Positions 45,101-53,534 of a stretch of 64,000 bases of DNA are shown piece by piece; position 1 is the stretch's first letter; each line of letters begins with the position of its first letter. The translations under genes were made by a program, and so were the position numbers. The notes beneath the pieces are model-generated. The model worked only from the letters and a program-made list of their open reading frames with translations, was not told where the DNA came from and did no database searches. The stretch comes from Bradyrhizobium sp. CCGE-LA001 (GTDB lineage: Bacteria > Pseudomonadota > Alphaproteobacteria > Rhizobiales > Xanthobacteraceae): assembly GCF_000296215.2 (NCBI RefSeq), contig NZ_CP013949.1, positions 3,217,501 through 3,281,500 on the forward strand. The letters run 5' to 3'.

Positions 45101-46986
45101 TCGAGCAGGATGCTCGGCGAACGCTCGAATGGAGCGGCGCAGCGCAGCTGAGCTCGGAGTCATCCTGCGCCGATGTTGTGACGCATATCGAAGCGCAGGC
45201 CGCGCAGGCGCCGTCCGCCGTTGCCATCGTATGGGGCGACCAACGCCTCTCTTATGGCGAGTTGAACGCGCGTGCTAACGCGCTGGCACGGCGGCTTCGG
45301 CTCTGGAATCTCGGTGCGGATCGGCTGGTCGGCATTGCTTTGAGCCGAAGCCCGGACATGATCATCGCGCTACTCGCAGTCCTGAAGGCCGGCGGCGCCT
45401 ACCTGCCGCTCGATCCGGATTATCCGGCCGAGCGGCTCTCCTACATGTTGCGGGACAGCGGCGCGGCGCTTGTCCTGACGCAAGGCGCGCTGCTCGAGCC
45501 GCTTGCGCCGGTGCTGCGGGAAGCTGGGGTCGAAGCGCTCTGTATCGAGGAGCCGACGCCGTCAGCCGGTGACGTCAGTGGGAACCTCAACGTCGAAATC
45601 CATCCGGATAGCCTTGCCTACGTCATCTACACGTCGGGATCGACGGGGATGCCGAAGGGGGTCGGCGTTGCGCGCGGGCCGCTGGCGATGCATTGCGAAG
45701 CGATCGGCCGGCTGTACCGCATGACCTCGCGCGACCGCGAGTTCCAGACAGCATCGATCAATTTCGATATCGCGCACGAGCGATGGCTGGTGCCGCTGAT
45801 GACGGGCGGGTCGCTGGTCCTACCCTCAAAACCCGGCCTCCTGGTCGACGACCTCGTCAGCGAGATCACCCGCAATGCGGTGACCTCGATCTTCCTGCCG
45901 CCGGCCTATGCGGATCAATTGAGCGCGGCGTTGCGGCAGACCGGGCGCAGCTTGGCGATCAGGGTCTGCATCGTCGGCGGCGAAGCCTGGTCCGAGACCG
46001 GGGTCAGGGCATTCCGCGATGCTGTGGACGTCGATCTTCTCGTCAACGCTTACGGTCCGACCGAGACAGTAATCGCGCCGACGGCATGGATCGTCGACGA
46101 TGCGAAGCTGACGCCTCACCAGCCTGCACCGATCGGGCGGCCCGTCGGTGCGCGGTCCGTGCACATCCTCGATTCCGACCTCAACATCGTTCCCGTTGGG
46201 GTCACCGGCGAACTGTTCATTGGCGGTGTTGGCCAGGCCCGCGGCTATCTGAACCGACGAGCACTAACCGCGGAGCGGTTCGTCCCCGATCCGTTCAGCG
46301 GCAGCGATACGCGCCTCTACCGCACCGGCGATCTCGCGCGCTGGCGCGACGACGGCGTGATCGAATATGTCGGCCGCGTCGACCAGCAGGTGAAGATCCG
46401 CGGCTTCCGCATCGAGCTCGGAGAGATCGAGGCGCGCCTGCTCGAGCAGCGCGGCGTGCGTGCGGCGGCTGTTGTGGCGGGCGTGGGCAGGACCGGACGT
46501 CAATTGTTCGCCTATGCGAGTGGTGAGCCGTCGCTCGACGGTCGCGTCTTGCGGGACGCGCTGTCCGCCATTCTGCCCGATTACATGGTGCCATCTACGG
46601 TGACGGTGCTGGAGCAGCTACCGCTTACCCCCAATGGGAAGATCGATCGGCGAGCACTGCCGGCGCCGGGTGAGGATGCGTTGGCGCGACGCTCCTATGA
46701 ACCTCCCGAAGATGAGATCGAGCTGGCGCTGGCCGGGATCTGGGCGGAACTGCTCGATGTCGATCAGGTCGGACGCAACGACCACTTTTTCGAGCTCGGC
46801 GGACATTCCCTGCTCGCCGTGCGGGTGCTCAGCCGGGTGTCGCAGGAGATCGGCGTGTCGATCGCGATCTCCGATCTGTTCGCTCATCCAAACCTCGCAT
46901 CATTTGCGCGCGTCGTATCGATCAGGCTGATCGAGCAGGAGTTCGATGCCGAAGAGCTCCAGGAACTGGTCGGAGCGGGGCAGTGA
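37243..46986 (+). CDS. NRPS with fatty-acyl-AMP ligase starter: FAAL-ACP-C-A-PCP-E-C-A-PCP
   Basis: A 3247-residue synthetase. Residues ~1-560 are a fatty-acyl-AMP ligase (YTSGSTSQPKG at 165-175). An ACP has Ser608 in LGGNSIA. Then C (HHIVVDG at 800), A (YTSGSTGAPKG at 1269), PCP Ser1664, E domain (HHLTVDG at 1852, E-G-H-G-R-E, F-N-Y-L-G), a second C (HHIFVDG at 2324), A (2796) and PCP Ser3189. The protein ends with no thioesterase; the next gene overlaps by 4 bases (GTGA). A fatty acid is loaded first, so the product is an N-acylated peptide. Pocket residues suggest D-Asp for the first module and a basic residue for the second. Confidence 0.95.
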   Translation: MDRSNLVERLREHAALRPEKVALRFLEGDDVAGELTFATLDARIRALAAWLQQMGGAGERAVILLPSGINYAVAFYACLYSGVIAVPAYPPEGGPERYAGRLHCILRDAAPRFILVETALGGLIEAALPELGDVHLVAVDTISPDLAADWRETRPAADAIAFLQYTSGSTSQPKGVCVSHGNLAANERAIEAACGGMPDDVFVSWLPLYHDMGLIGGLLNPLFTGFTGVLMSPRNFLERPRRWLEAIDRHGGTLSGGPDFAYALCADRISDEAISRLDLSRWSFAFSGSEFVRRTTLEKFGDRFARAGFDRRALTACYGLAEATLLVTAGDITAETVSYTLDTVELAAGRIASAGEGTDLVACGQTAAGHDTRIMRVDGSAAAEADEVGEIWVSGPSVALGYWNNPEATRQAFVERDGVRWLRTGDIGFIRDDALVVAGRLKDLLIVRGQNVYPTDVEQAVEAEVESVRSGRVAAFPVEMDGREAIGVAAEFSRAVLKRSDPEALAHAIGEAVLRQAQEYPAVIVLLNPQAMPLTTSGKLQRSACAARLADNTLDSFMVFERGRRLGSGSLTVPATATERTVASIWCDALGVAAVHREDDFFVLGGNSIAAGQAAAAIRDRLNVEVELRTFFDAPTLTAFADRIDALAGTGAARTLPPIPWAAASDRALMSHAQERLWFLWNMDPAGTAYTVASTIRLKGRLDHAVLSRALSEIVRRHEVLRTTFIARDGRGTQIIHDAMSIGIRHEDLRSHPAQERSDRAAMFKQSELDKPFDLVNGPLLRAVLLQLADDAYELLLLAHHIVVDGWSLDVLLEELAGLYRSGIGQGAGAPPVPVIQYADFAAWQRSWLAGGEGDRQLTYWRAKLGDVHPVLALPYDRPRPAVQSHAGDTIGLAIDGALAARLRTIAARQRVSIFMLLLGAYQVLLHRHTGQNDLRVGVPIAGRRHAQLERLIGCFVNTLVLRAEIASEASFPRLLQQVKESVIEALSHQDLPFEMLVDGLKPERSGGHNPLFQAKFNYMSAPSGFAGVEGLSADIDIIDLAGSHFDLALDVIDGAVGMKVTFNYATDLFDRPTIARLAAQFSSMLRQIADDAERRISDFVIDEEHRQAVPSEAATFRFTDVLSLHRASTADRQAAIAIRCGREQMSFADLEQRSNRIAHALVTKGVARETPVALWIERSPAFVVALLAVLKASGAYVPLDPKWPMERIRRILTDGGIKIVLAAGEKLADACELDCLVLDAAAEAEREELSSLPVGGTIHPEQTAYVIYTSGSTGAPKGVSVSHSALANYVQALLQRLKPRPTASMAMVSTVAADLGHTVLFGALASGATLNLLSPEAVFDADAFAQAMHEGEVDILKIVPSHLRGLLQASRSADLLPRDALVLGGEACDGALLDEVRRLRPGCRILNHYGPTETTVGAVTHECATEREDGPVPIGLPLANLRAHVLDDALNEVPIGVTGELYIGGAGLARGYRGAAGLTAERFVPDPFGIAGERLYRTGDRVRCDGAGRLIFLGRSDDQLKLRGYRVEPGEVARVIKALPGIDDAVVVPRTIGANADRQELIAYCVPKGSAGQQADAIKQQLAAIVPDYMVPSHIVTLARLPLTPNGKVDRRALPEPAGEAASAGYAAPAGDIEVAIAAVWCEVLGRERVGRNDNFFELGGDSILSLQIIARLRKRGIRLTPKQIFSQQTVAGLATVAVISAGATKKEKPAAKTLAGGDSGSGMRHLMPIQARFFAEDIDNRDHWNQAVLLLPRMQVDWETLRRALAAIVEHHDALRLRFRQVDGAWRAEQGPPPVSSELLWIHAGAGGATEITELARAAQQSLSLSTGPLLRAVGMDLADGSQRLLLVIHHLTVDGVSWRILLEDLASAYDQLQLGSSVALPPKSDSYASWSERLHAYAASAELAAELPYWLDCDAGVCLPCDDDHGDVDRVGDGGEVSLVFDADLTSQLLEQAPAAYRTQVNDLLLAGLVRAVSRWSRHDELTVELEGHGREDIFADADVSRTVGWFTTAFPVRLKDTAADEASLIKAVKERLRAIPNRGLGYGVLRHIGSEQQRNALAQLAEPQIVFNYLGRFDASIGAAQQFTFAAESAGPSRSARAPMRGWLNITGLVREGRLELSFGYGRKRYRLATVERLAAQYEAALRELVVHCCKGASGLTPSDVPLSGLGQADLDRLAGTLDLRGIEDIYPLSPMQQGMLFHALRDGANDAYVNQVGLELFGVDAGQLKAAWQAVSDRHAALRTGFVWENLSGAAQQVVYRQVPVPFVEEDWRDGSRVDMEAALAETSRRDREMGFDVSQPPLQRSRLIRLDDSRHWLIWTHHHIFVDGWSSARLVAEVLQQVSGGTLPAVQGSYRDYIEWLQSRDRESAERFWCDALAGVETPTLLANTLAHSKTSRAEGHASVGLAVGAALTERLKSLAKHERVTLNTVIQGAWAQLLRRHSGQSAVCFGVTISGRPAELPGSEEMVGLFINTLPIVDAPNPQGIVGDWLRQLQEQNLALREHGWTPLYDIQRLAGHAGQPLFDTILVFENYPIDQGLLRGGDGGPRLGRVAHVTPTNYALAVAVFAARDRLNIEFNYDPCRFDEAAILRLRDVLHGLLEQIAANAERVIGDLSAAVEQDARRTLEWSGAAQLSSESSCADVVTHIEAQAAQAPSAVAIVWGDQRLSYGELNARANALARRLRLWNLGADRLVGIALSRSPDMIIALLAVLKAGGAYLPLDPDYPAERLSYMLRDSGAALVLTQGALLEPLAPVLREAGVEALCIEEPTPSAGDVSGNLNVEIHPDSLAYVIYTSGSTGMPKGVGVARGPLAMHCEAIGRLYRMTSRDREFQTASINFDIAHERWLVPLMTGGSLVLPSKPGLLVDDLVSEITRNAVTSIFLPPAYADQLSAALRQTGRSLAIRVCIVGGEAWSETGVRAFRDAVDVDLLVNAYGPTETVIAPTAWIVDDAKLTPHQPAPIGRPVGARSVHILDSDLNIVPVGVTGELFIGGVGQARGYLNRRALTAERFVPDPFSGSDTRLYRTGDLARWRDDGVIEYVGRVDQQVKIRGFRIELGEIEARLLEQRGVRAAAVVAGVGRTGRQLFAYASGEPSLDGRVLRDALSAILPDYMVPSTVTVLEQLPLTPNGKIDRRALPAPGEDALARRSYEPPEDEIELALAGIWAELLDVDQVGRNDHFFELGGHSLLAVRVLSRVSQEIGVSIAISDLFAHPNLASFARVVSIRLIEQEFDAEELQELVGAGQ
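39244..43700 (+). other. NRPS module 1: C-A(Asp)-PCP-E
   Basis: Pocket code read by eye from the A domain: D-L-T-K-V-G-H-V-G-K (Asp1315 first; context V-A-A-D-L-G-H-T). The classic Asp code is D-L-T-K-V-G-H-I-G-K, nine of ten identical. The E domain keeps HHxxxDG and the E-G-H-G-R-E motif, so D-Asp or D-beta-hydroxy-Asp is expected. Confidence 0.8.
43717..46980 (+). other. NRPS module 2: C-A(basic?)-PCP
   Basis: The C domain follows an E domain and has the long H-H-H-I-F-V-D-G-W-S-S form typical of D-residue acceptors (DCL). The A pocket reads D-I-E-F-I-G-A-I-A-K (Asp2842, Glu2846). Glu at the third position is shared with several Orn/Lys-type codes, so a basic residue is likely, the exact one open. 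Confidence 0.6.
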
Positions 46987-49900
46987 GCATGGCTGACATG
47001 GCAAAGCCGAGCTTGCGAGATCTTGATGCCCAGCAGATGAGAAAGCTCGTCGCGCTGGCCAGGGATCGCGGCCGGAATGCCGACAGGAGTGAGGCTAGCG
47101 CCATTCCGGTGCTGGCGCGGGACGGAACATTGGAGATGTCCTTTGCGCAGCAGCGACTCTGGCTGCTGACGCAGCTCGATGGCGCCAACTCCAGCTATCA
47201 CATACGTGGCGCATTGCGATTTTCGGGCGAGCTCGATGTCGAAGCGTTGCGTCGGAGCATCGACCGTGTGTTCGCGCGTCACGAAGCGCTGCGCAGCGTG
47301 TTTCGCGTGGTGGACGAACAGCCGCGCGTAACGCTGTTGCCCCCCGATGAACGCGTCCCGCTGCTCGACCATGATCTGCGCGGCCGGGATGATCGCGAGC
47401 AGGAGCAAACGAGGCTCTGTCGCGAGGAGGCCGTGACGCCGTTCGATCTTGCCGCAGGACCGTTGATCCGCGGCCGCCTGATCCGAACGGCGGAGCATGA
47501 CTATTTCTTCCTGCTCACTCAGCATCACATCGTGTCCGACGGCTGGTCGATCGGCGTGCTCATGCGCGAGCTCGGTGCTCTCTATCTGGCCTTTGCCGCC
47601 GGCAAGGATGATCCGCTGCCGCCATTGGCAATCCAGTATCCGGACTATGCCGCTTGGCAGCGACAATGGCTGTCTGGCGAGCGATCGCAGCGGCAGGTCG
47701 ACTATTGGCGAGAGGCGCTGGCGGACACCCCCGCCGTGCTCGAATTGCCGACGGACCGGCGGCGGCCGCCGGTCAGGTCGCTCGCCGGCGCGTCCTTGCC
47801 CGTAGAGATCGATGCGGAGCTCACATCCGGCATCCGGCGACTGAGCCAGTCGCATGGTGCCAGCGTTTTCATGACAGTGCTGGCGGCTTGGGCGGCGGTG
47901 CTATCGAGGCTCTCCGGGCAGACGGATGTCGTGATCGGGACGCCGACGGCGAACCGAAACAGGCCGGAGATCGAGGGCCTGATCGGATTCTTCATTAACA
48001 TGCTGGCTGTCCGCGTCGATCTCTCGGCGGAGCCCAGCGTCACCGAGCTGCTCCGCCGCGTCCGCGTGGCGACACTCGCAGCGCAGGATCATCATGATCT
48101 GCCATTCGAGCAGGTCGTCGAAATCGTTCGACCGCTGCGGGGTCTGGAGCAGACGCCGATCTTCCAAGTGGTGTTTGCCTGGCAAAGCAATGAGTCGGCG
48201 GCCCTCGAGCTGCCCGGCCTCAAGGTCGAGGTCGCCGATGTTCCGCTGCAACAGGTCAAGTTCGATCTGGAGCTTAACCTCGGCGAGATGGACGGGCGTA
48301 TCGTCGGCTCCCTGAATTATGCGACGTCGCTATTCGACGAGGCGACGATCGCGCGCTACCGGGACTATCTGTTGACCGCGTTGCGGGCCATGGTTGCCGA
48401 TGCGGACCAGGTGGTCGATCGGATCGATATCGTCGGTGCCGAGGAGCGCAGGCGCGTTCTCGAAACATGGAACGAGACGGCGGTACCGTTTCCTTCCGAA
48501 ACCTGCATTCACGAATTATTTGCGGAGCAGGTGAGAAGGGCGCCGGATGCCGTCGCGCTTGCTCACGAGGAAGTGCGTCTGAGCTATGGCGAACTCGATG
48601 CCAGAGCGGACAGGCTTGCGCGGCGTTTGATCGCCTTGGGTGTCGTGCCGGACCAGCCCGTTGCGATCTGTCTGCCGCGCGGCATCGCGATGGTCGTGAG
48701 CCTTTTGGCCGTGCTGAAAGCGGGCGGTGCTTATCTGCCGCTCGATCCCGCCTATCCGGCGGAGCGGCTGCGTCAGATTATTGAGGACGCCAAGCCGCGG
48801 CTGCTGATCGCCGACGACACGGGACGCGCAATAGTTCGCGATGGAGCCTGCGAGCTCGTCGATCCCGACGCGGACGTAGGGCAAGCGACGTCGGATTCGA
48901 TCGACCGCGTCAACGGACTGACCTCGCGAAGCCTCGCTTACATCATCTACACGTCGGGCTCGACCGGCCGGCCGAAGGGGGCGATGGTCGAGCACCGTGG
49001 CCTGGTGAATCTGGCGCTGGCGCAGCGGGCCCTGTTCGAGGTCAATTCGAGCAGCCGTGTGGTGCAGTTTGCCTCGTTCAGCTTCGATGCCAGCATCTGG
49101 GAAATCGTCATGGCGCTGTGCTCGGGCGCCGCGCTGTTTCTGACCGGCCCGCGCGAGCATCAGGATGCATCGGCATTGCTCGACTTCCTCGCGGACAACG
49201 CGATCACGCATGCGACCTTGCCGCCGGCGATGCTGCACGGGCGGACTGATCTCGGTCGGCTTGCCTCGCTGCGGGTCCTGGTTCTTGCCGGCGAATTGCC
49301 CAGGGCCGAGCTGGTCATGGGATTGCCTCCCGCCGTCGCCGTCTTCAACGGCTACGGTCCGACGGAGGCAACCGTCTGCGCCACGAGCTGGTTGCGGCCC
49401 CCGGGCTTTGATGGCGACGCTGCTCCGATCGGTCGACCGCTGCCGAATGTGCGGATTCATCTTCTGGACCGGTTCGGTGCGCCCGTTCCGCTCGGCGCGG
49501 TGGGTGAAATCTACATCGGCGGGGCCGGAGTCGCGCGCGGCTATCTCAATCGCGCCGATCTGACGGCAGAGCGCTTCGTGCGCGATCCCTTCTGCGGCGA
49601 TGCGGACGCCCGCATGTATCGCACCGGCGATCTCGGCCGCTATCTGCCGGATGGCAATATCGTGTTTCTCGGCCGCAATGATCACCAGGTCAAGATCCGC
49701 GGTTTCCGCATCGAGCTCGGCGAGATCGAGTTTCGGCTCAACGAGCACGCCGACGTGGCCGATTCTGTTGTGCTGGCGCAGCGCGATCATGCCGGCGATG
49801 CTCGGCTGGTCGCCTATGTGGCCGCTGGGGGCAGCGTAAGGCGCGATAGCGGAGAATTTGCGGGCGCGCTGCGCGATCATTTGCGTGCATGCCTGCCGGA

Positions 49901-50260
49901 CTACATGGTGCCGTCAGCCTTCGTGCGCCTCGATGCACTCCCGCTCACGCCGAATGGAAAGGTCGACCGCAAGGCTCTACCGGTGCCGGAAGACGATGCA
50001 TTTGCGCGGCGCCGTTTCGAACCGCCGCGAGGCGAGGCGGAGCAGATCGTCGCGAATGTCTGGGCGGAGCTCCTCGGCGTCGATCGGATCGGCCGCAGCG
50101 ACCACTTCTTCGAGCTCGGCGGCCATTCCCTGCTCGCCGTCCGGATGCTAGAGCGGTTGCAGCGGCATGGATTGAGAACAGACGCACGCACCCTGTTCGC
50201 CAAGCCGGTGCTGGCGGACTTTGCCGCCAGCCTCGATGGTGGCCCACAAGTCGACGTTCC
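46983..50260 (+). other. NRPS module 3: C-A(Phe-like)-PCP
   Basis: The pocket reads D-A-W-T-V-A-G-V-C-K (Asp702; context F-S-F-D-A-S-I-W). This is close to the Phe code D-A-W-T-I-A-A-I-C-K. An aromatic residue, probably Phe, is predicted; no E domain, so L-configuration. Confidence 0.65.
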
Positions 50261-53200
50261 GGCCAACCGAATTACCCGGCAGACGGCAGCGATCACACCG
50301 GACTTGTTGCCGCTGATCACGTTGACGCAATCCGACATCGACAGCATCGTAGCCGGCGTACCCGGCGGCTTCGCCAACATCCAGGATATCTACGGCCTGT
50401 CACCGCTTCAGGATGGTATCCTGTTTCACCATCTGCTGTCGCAGGAGGGCGATCCGTATCTATTGGTAGGCCAGATGGCATTTGCCAGCCGCGGCCTGCT
50501 CGATCGCTATATCGATGCGGTGCGGCAGGTGGTCGACCGCCACGACATTCTGCGAACGTCCATTGTGTGGAACGGCCTGTCCACACCGGCACAAGTGGTT
50601 TGGCGGCAGGCGCCGTTGGTTGTCAGCGAGATCGTGCTGGACGGCGAAGGCCCGGCGGATGAGCAGTTGGCGCGACGATTCGATCCGCGTTTCCATCGGA
50701 TCGATCTCGGCCGGGCGCCGCTGCTGCGATTCGCAATCGCTGCCGATGCCAAGGGAGGGCGCTGGCTGCTCCTGGTCCTGTTGCATCACTTGATCGGCGA
50801 CCACTCCACGCTGGAGGTGATGCACGACGAGGTTGGGAAGATTTTGTCCGGACGAAGTTACGACTTGCCGCCGTCATATCCGTTCCGGAATCTGGTGGCG
50901 CGGGCGCGCGGATCGACTGCCACCGCCGATCACGAGCGCTTCTTCCGCGGCATGCTCGCCGACATCAATGAGCCGACCACGCCGTTTGGGCTGGATCAGG
51001 TGCACGGTGACGGCGGTGGCGTCGTGGAAGCCCGGCGGATGCTGCCGGAAGGCTTGAACGCAAGGCTTCGTGCGCAGGCGAGACGACTGGGCGTCAGCCT
51101 CGCCAGCCTTTGCCATCTCGCTTGGGGGCAGGTGGTGGCGCGAACCAGCGGCCGCGCGCGCGTCGTGTTCGGGACCGTTCTGTTCGGTCGCATGCAGGCC
51201 GGCGCCGGCGGCGATCGCACCATGGGCCTGTTCATCAACACTTTGCCGCTGCGGCTCGATCTCGATGACACCGCGGTCGAAGACAGTGTTCGTGATGCGC
51301 ACGGTCGGCTGACCGAACTGATGGCGCACGAGCACGCCTCGCTGGCGCTTGCGCAGCGATGCAGCGGCGTCGCTGCACCCGCGCCGCTGTTCAGCGCGAT
51401 CCTGAACTATCGACACAATGCGATTCCGGCTGATTTGGCGACCGGCAGGGAGCACTCCGGAATCGAATGGCTCGGCGGTGCGGAGCGCACCAATTATCCG
51501 CTGATGCTGGCCGTCGAGGATTATGGTCAGGCGCTTGGCCTGACCGCTCAGATCGTCCGTCCATTCTCGGCCGATCACATCTGCGCCTTGATGCAGCAGG
51601 CGCTCGATCGATTAGTCGAGATGCTGGAGCATGGGCCGCGCGCGCCGGTCCGGCAGCTCGACATTCTGCCGCGCGAGGAGCGCCAGCTTTTGCTGGAGGC
51701 GTGGAATCTGACGCAGGCGAATTTTCCGAGAGAGTCGTTCGTCGCGCAGTTCGAGGCGCAGGTCCGGAAGTCACCCGAAGCGATCGCGCTGGTGTTCGGC
51801 GAGGTTGAGCTGAGTTATGCCGCGCTGAGCGTGCGGGCCAACCGGCTGGCGCGGCGATTGCGCGATCACGGCGTCGGGACCGATGTCGTGGTCGGGCTGG
51901 CGCTCGACCGCGGCGTTGAGATGCTGGTGGCGCTGCTGGCTGTGCTGAAGGCCGGCGGGGCCTACCTGCCGCTCGATCCGGATTACCCGCCGGAGCGGCT
52001 GACGCACATGCTGCGCGACAGCGGCGCGGCGCTGGTGCTGACGCAAGAGAGATTGCACGATCAGTTCGCAGGTGTGCTGGCGGAGACTGGAGCAGAGGCC
52101 TGGCTGCTCGACGAACCGGACGCCGAAAGCGGCGATGCCGGCAATCTCGATGTCGTCGTTCACGGCGAGAGCCTCGCCTATGTGATCTACACCTCGGGCT
52201 CCACAGGTCTGCCCAAGGGCGTGATGGTCCGCCACGACGCCGTGACCAATTTCCTGGCGACCATGGCGGAGCAGCCCGGCATGACAGCGAGCGACCGCGT
52301 GCTCGGGCTGACCTCGCTGTCCTTCGACATCGCGGTGCTGGAGCTATGGCTGCCGCTGACGATCGGCGCCTGCGTGGTGCTGGCCGATCGTGCGGCCGCG
52401 CATGATCCTGCCAAGCTCAAGGCCATCGTGCAGCGGCACGGCGTGTCGCTGATCCAGGCGACGCCATCGACGTGGCGGATGCTGCTAGATCTTGACGGCC
52501 CGTCGCTGCCATCTACCTGCCGGGTGCTGTGCGGCGGCGAGGCGCTGCCGCCGGATCTGGCGCGACGGCTGGTGGTGCAAGCCGGCGAAGTCTGGAACCT
52601 GTACGGCCCGACCGAGACCACGGTGTGGTCGGCGCACCATCGGCTCGATGCGATCGACGATCGTCCGCTGCTCGGCGGCCCGATCGGCAACACCACGCTC
52701 TATGTCCTCGACGGTGACCTCAACCTCGCGCCGGTCGGTGTCGCCGGTGAGCTCTATATCGGGGGCGCGGGGCTGGCACGCGGCTATTGGCGGCGCGGCG
52801 GCCTGACGGCGGAGCGCTTCATCCCTGATCCCTTCGGCCCACCGGGCGCGCGGCTGTATCGCACCGGCGACGTGGCGCGGTGGCGGTCCGACGGCGTGCT
52901 CGACTATGTCGGCCGCGCCGACTACCAGGTGAAGATCCGCGGCTTCCGCATCGAGCTCGGCGAGATTGAGGCGCGGCTGCAAGCACAGGATGGCGTCCGC
53001 GCGGCGGTGGTGGTGGCGCGCGAGGCCGGGGCCGGCCGCCAACTGGTCGGCTATGTCAGCGGCGAGGCCTTGGATGGGGCCGCGCTCAAGGCGGCACTGT
53101 CCTCGGCGCTGCCCGACTACATGGTCCCGGCGCGGATCATGGTGCTGGAGCGCCTGCCGCTGACGCCGAACGGCAAGATCGACCGCAAGGCACTGCCGGC

Positions 53201-53534
53201 GCCGGATCAGCTCGCAGCCTCCGTCGAGCACATCGCGCCGCGCACGCCAACAGAGGCGGCGCTGGCTGCGATCTGGGCCGATCTGCTGCGCCAGCCGGAC
53301 ATCGGCGTCACCGACAATTTCTTCGAACTCGGCGGTGATTCTCTGATCGCCGTCCAGCTCGTCAGCCGCATCAAGCGCGATCTCGGCCACGACCTGCCGC
53401 TCAACCGTCTGTTTGAAATGACGACCGTTGAGACCATGGCGGCTGCGTTGCGCTTCGAGAGTGAGACCAAGCGCAGCGGCGACATCGCCGCAATGCTCGA
53501 CATGTTGAAGGAAGTCGAACTGTCCGATGAGTGA
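46983..53534 (+). CDS. NRPS: C-A-PCP-C-A-PCP
   Basis: A 2183-residue synthetase that continues the line. C1 has HHIVSDG at 181. A1 has YTSGSTGRPKG at 656 and PCP Ser1049. The second C has HHLIGDH at 1268, with His in place of the usual Gly. A2 has YTSGSTGLPKG at 1736 and PCP Ser2120. There are no E or TE domains. The N-terminal ~45 residues, rich in Arg/Lys and Asp, may dock to the preceding synthetase. GTG 46983 overlaps the first NRPS stop; ATG 46989 is an alternative. The next NRPS overlaps by 8 bases. Predicted residues are Phe-like and Gly. Confidence 0.95.
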   Translation: MSMADMAKPSLRDLDAQQMRKLVALARDRGRNADRSEASAIPVLARDGTLEMSFAQQRLWLLTQLDGANSSYHIRGALRFSGELDVEALRRSIDRVFARHEALRSVFRVVDEQPRVTLLPPDERVPLLDHDLRGRDDREQEQTRLCREEAVTPFDLAAGPLIRGRLIRTAEHDYFFLLTQHHIVSDGWSIGVLMRELGALYLAFAAGKDDPLPPLAIQYPDYAAWQRQWLSGERSQRQVDYWREALADTPAVLELPTDRRRPPVRSLAGASLPVEIDAELTSGIRRLSQSHGASVFMTVLAAWAAVLSRLSGQTDVVIGTPTANRNRPEIEGLIGFFINMLAVRVDLSAEPSVTELLRRVRVATLAAQDHHDLPFEQVVEIVRPLRGLEQTPIFQVVFAWQSNESAALELPGLKVEVADVPLQQVKFDLELNLGEMDGRIVGSLNYATSLFDEATIARYRDYLLTALRAMVADADQVVDRIDIVGAEERRRVLETWNETAVPFPSETCIHELFAEQVRRAPDAVALAHEEVRLSYGELDARADRLARRLIALGVVPDQPVAICLPRGIAMVVSLLAVLKAGGAYLPLDPAYPAERLRQIIEDAKPRLLIADDTGRAIVRDGACELVDPDADVGQATSDSIDRVNGLTSRSLAYIIYTSGSTGRPKGAMVEHRGLVNLALAQRALFEVNSSSRVVQFASFSFDASIWEIVMALCSGAALFLTGPREHQDASALLDFLADNAITHATLPPAMLHGRTDLGRLASLRVLVLAGELPRAELVMGLPPAVAVFNGYGPTEATVCATSWLRPPGFDGDAAPIGRPLPNVRIHLLDRFGAPVPLGAVGEIYIGGAGVARGYLNRADLTAERFVRDPFCGDADARMYRTGDLGRYLPDGNIVFLGRNDHQVKIRGFRIELGEIEFRLNEHADVADSVVLAQRDHAGDARLVAYVAAGGSVRRDSGEFAGALRDHLRACLPDYMVPSAFVRLDALPLTPNGKVDRKALPVPEDDAFARRRFEPPRGEAEQIVANVWAELLGVDRIGRSDHFFELGGHSLLAVRMLERLQRHGLRTDARTLFAKPVLADFAASLDGGPQVDVPANRITRQTAAITPDLLPLITLTQSDIDSIVAGVPGGFANIQDIYGLSPLQDGILFHHLLSQEGDPYLLVGQMAFASRGLLDRYIDAVRQVVDRHDILRTSIVWNGLSTPAQVVWRQAPLVVSEIVLDGEGPADEQLARRFDPRFHRIDLGRAPLLRFAIAADAKGGRWLLLVLLHHLIGDHSTLEVMHDEVGKILSGRSYDLPPSYPFRNLVARARGSTATADHERFFRGMLADINEPTTPFGLDQVHGDGGGVVEARRMLPEGLNARLRAQARRLGVSLASLCHLAWGQVVARTSGRARVVFGTVLFGRMQAGAGGDRTMGLFINTLPLRLDLDDTAVEDSVRDAHGRLTELMAHEHASLALAQRCSGVAAPAPLFSAILNYRHNAIPADLATGREHSGIEWLGGAERTNYPLMLAVEDYGQALGLTAQIVRPFSADHICALMQQALDRLVEMLEHGPRAPVRQLDILPREERQLLLEAWNLTQANFPRESFVAQFEAQVRKSPEAIALVFGEVELSYAALSVRANRLARRLRDHGVGTDVVVGLALDRGVEMLVALLAVLKAGGAYLPLDPDYPPERLTHMLRDSGAALVLTQERLHDQFAGVLAETGAEAWLLDEPDAESGDAGNLDVVVHGESLAYVIYTSGSTGLPKGVMVRHDAVTNFLATMAEQPGMTASDRVLGLTSLSFDIAVLELWLPLTIGACVVLADRAAAHDPAKLKAIVQRHGVSLIQATPSTWRMLLDLDGPSLPSTCRVLCGGEALPPDLARRLVVQAGEVWNLYGPTETTVWSAHHRLDAIDDRPLLGGPIGNTTLYVLDGDLNLAPVGVAGELYIGGAGLARGYWRRGGLTAERFIPDPFGPPGARLYRTGDVARWRSDGVLDYVGRADYQVKIRGFRIELGEIEARLQAQDGVRAAVVVAREAGAGRQLVGYVSGEALDGAALKAALSSALPDYMVPARIMVLERLPLTPNGKIDRKALPAPDQLAASVEHIAPRTPTEAALAAIWADLLRQPDIGVTDNFFELGGDSLIAVQLVSRIKRDLGHDLPLNRLFEMTTVETMAAALRFESETKRSGDIAAMLDMLKEVELSDE
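50284..53534 (+). other. NRPS module 4: atypical C-A(Gly)-PCP
   Basis: The pocket reads D-I-L-Q-L-G-L-V-W-K (Asp1782), nearly identical to the Gly code D-I-L-Q-L-G-L-I-W-K. The C domain has HHLIGDH instead of HHxxxDG, starting with D-I-Y-G-L-S-P-L-Q-D-G-I-L-F-H. Confidence 0.75.

Noticed and set aside
46983..53534. TE or E domain in the middle NRPS
   Set aside because: The C-terminus ends shortly after the PCP; no GxSxG or E-domain motifs were found.
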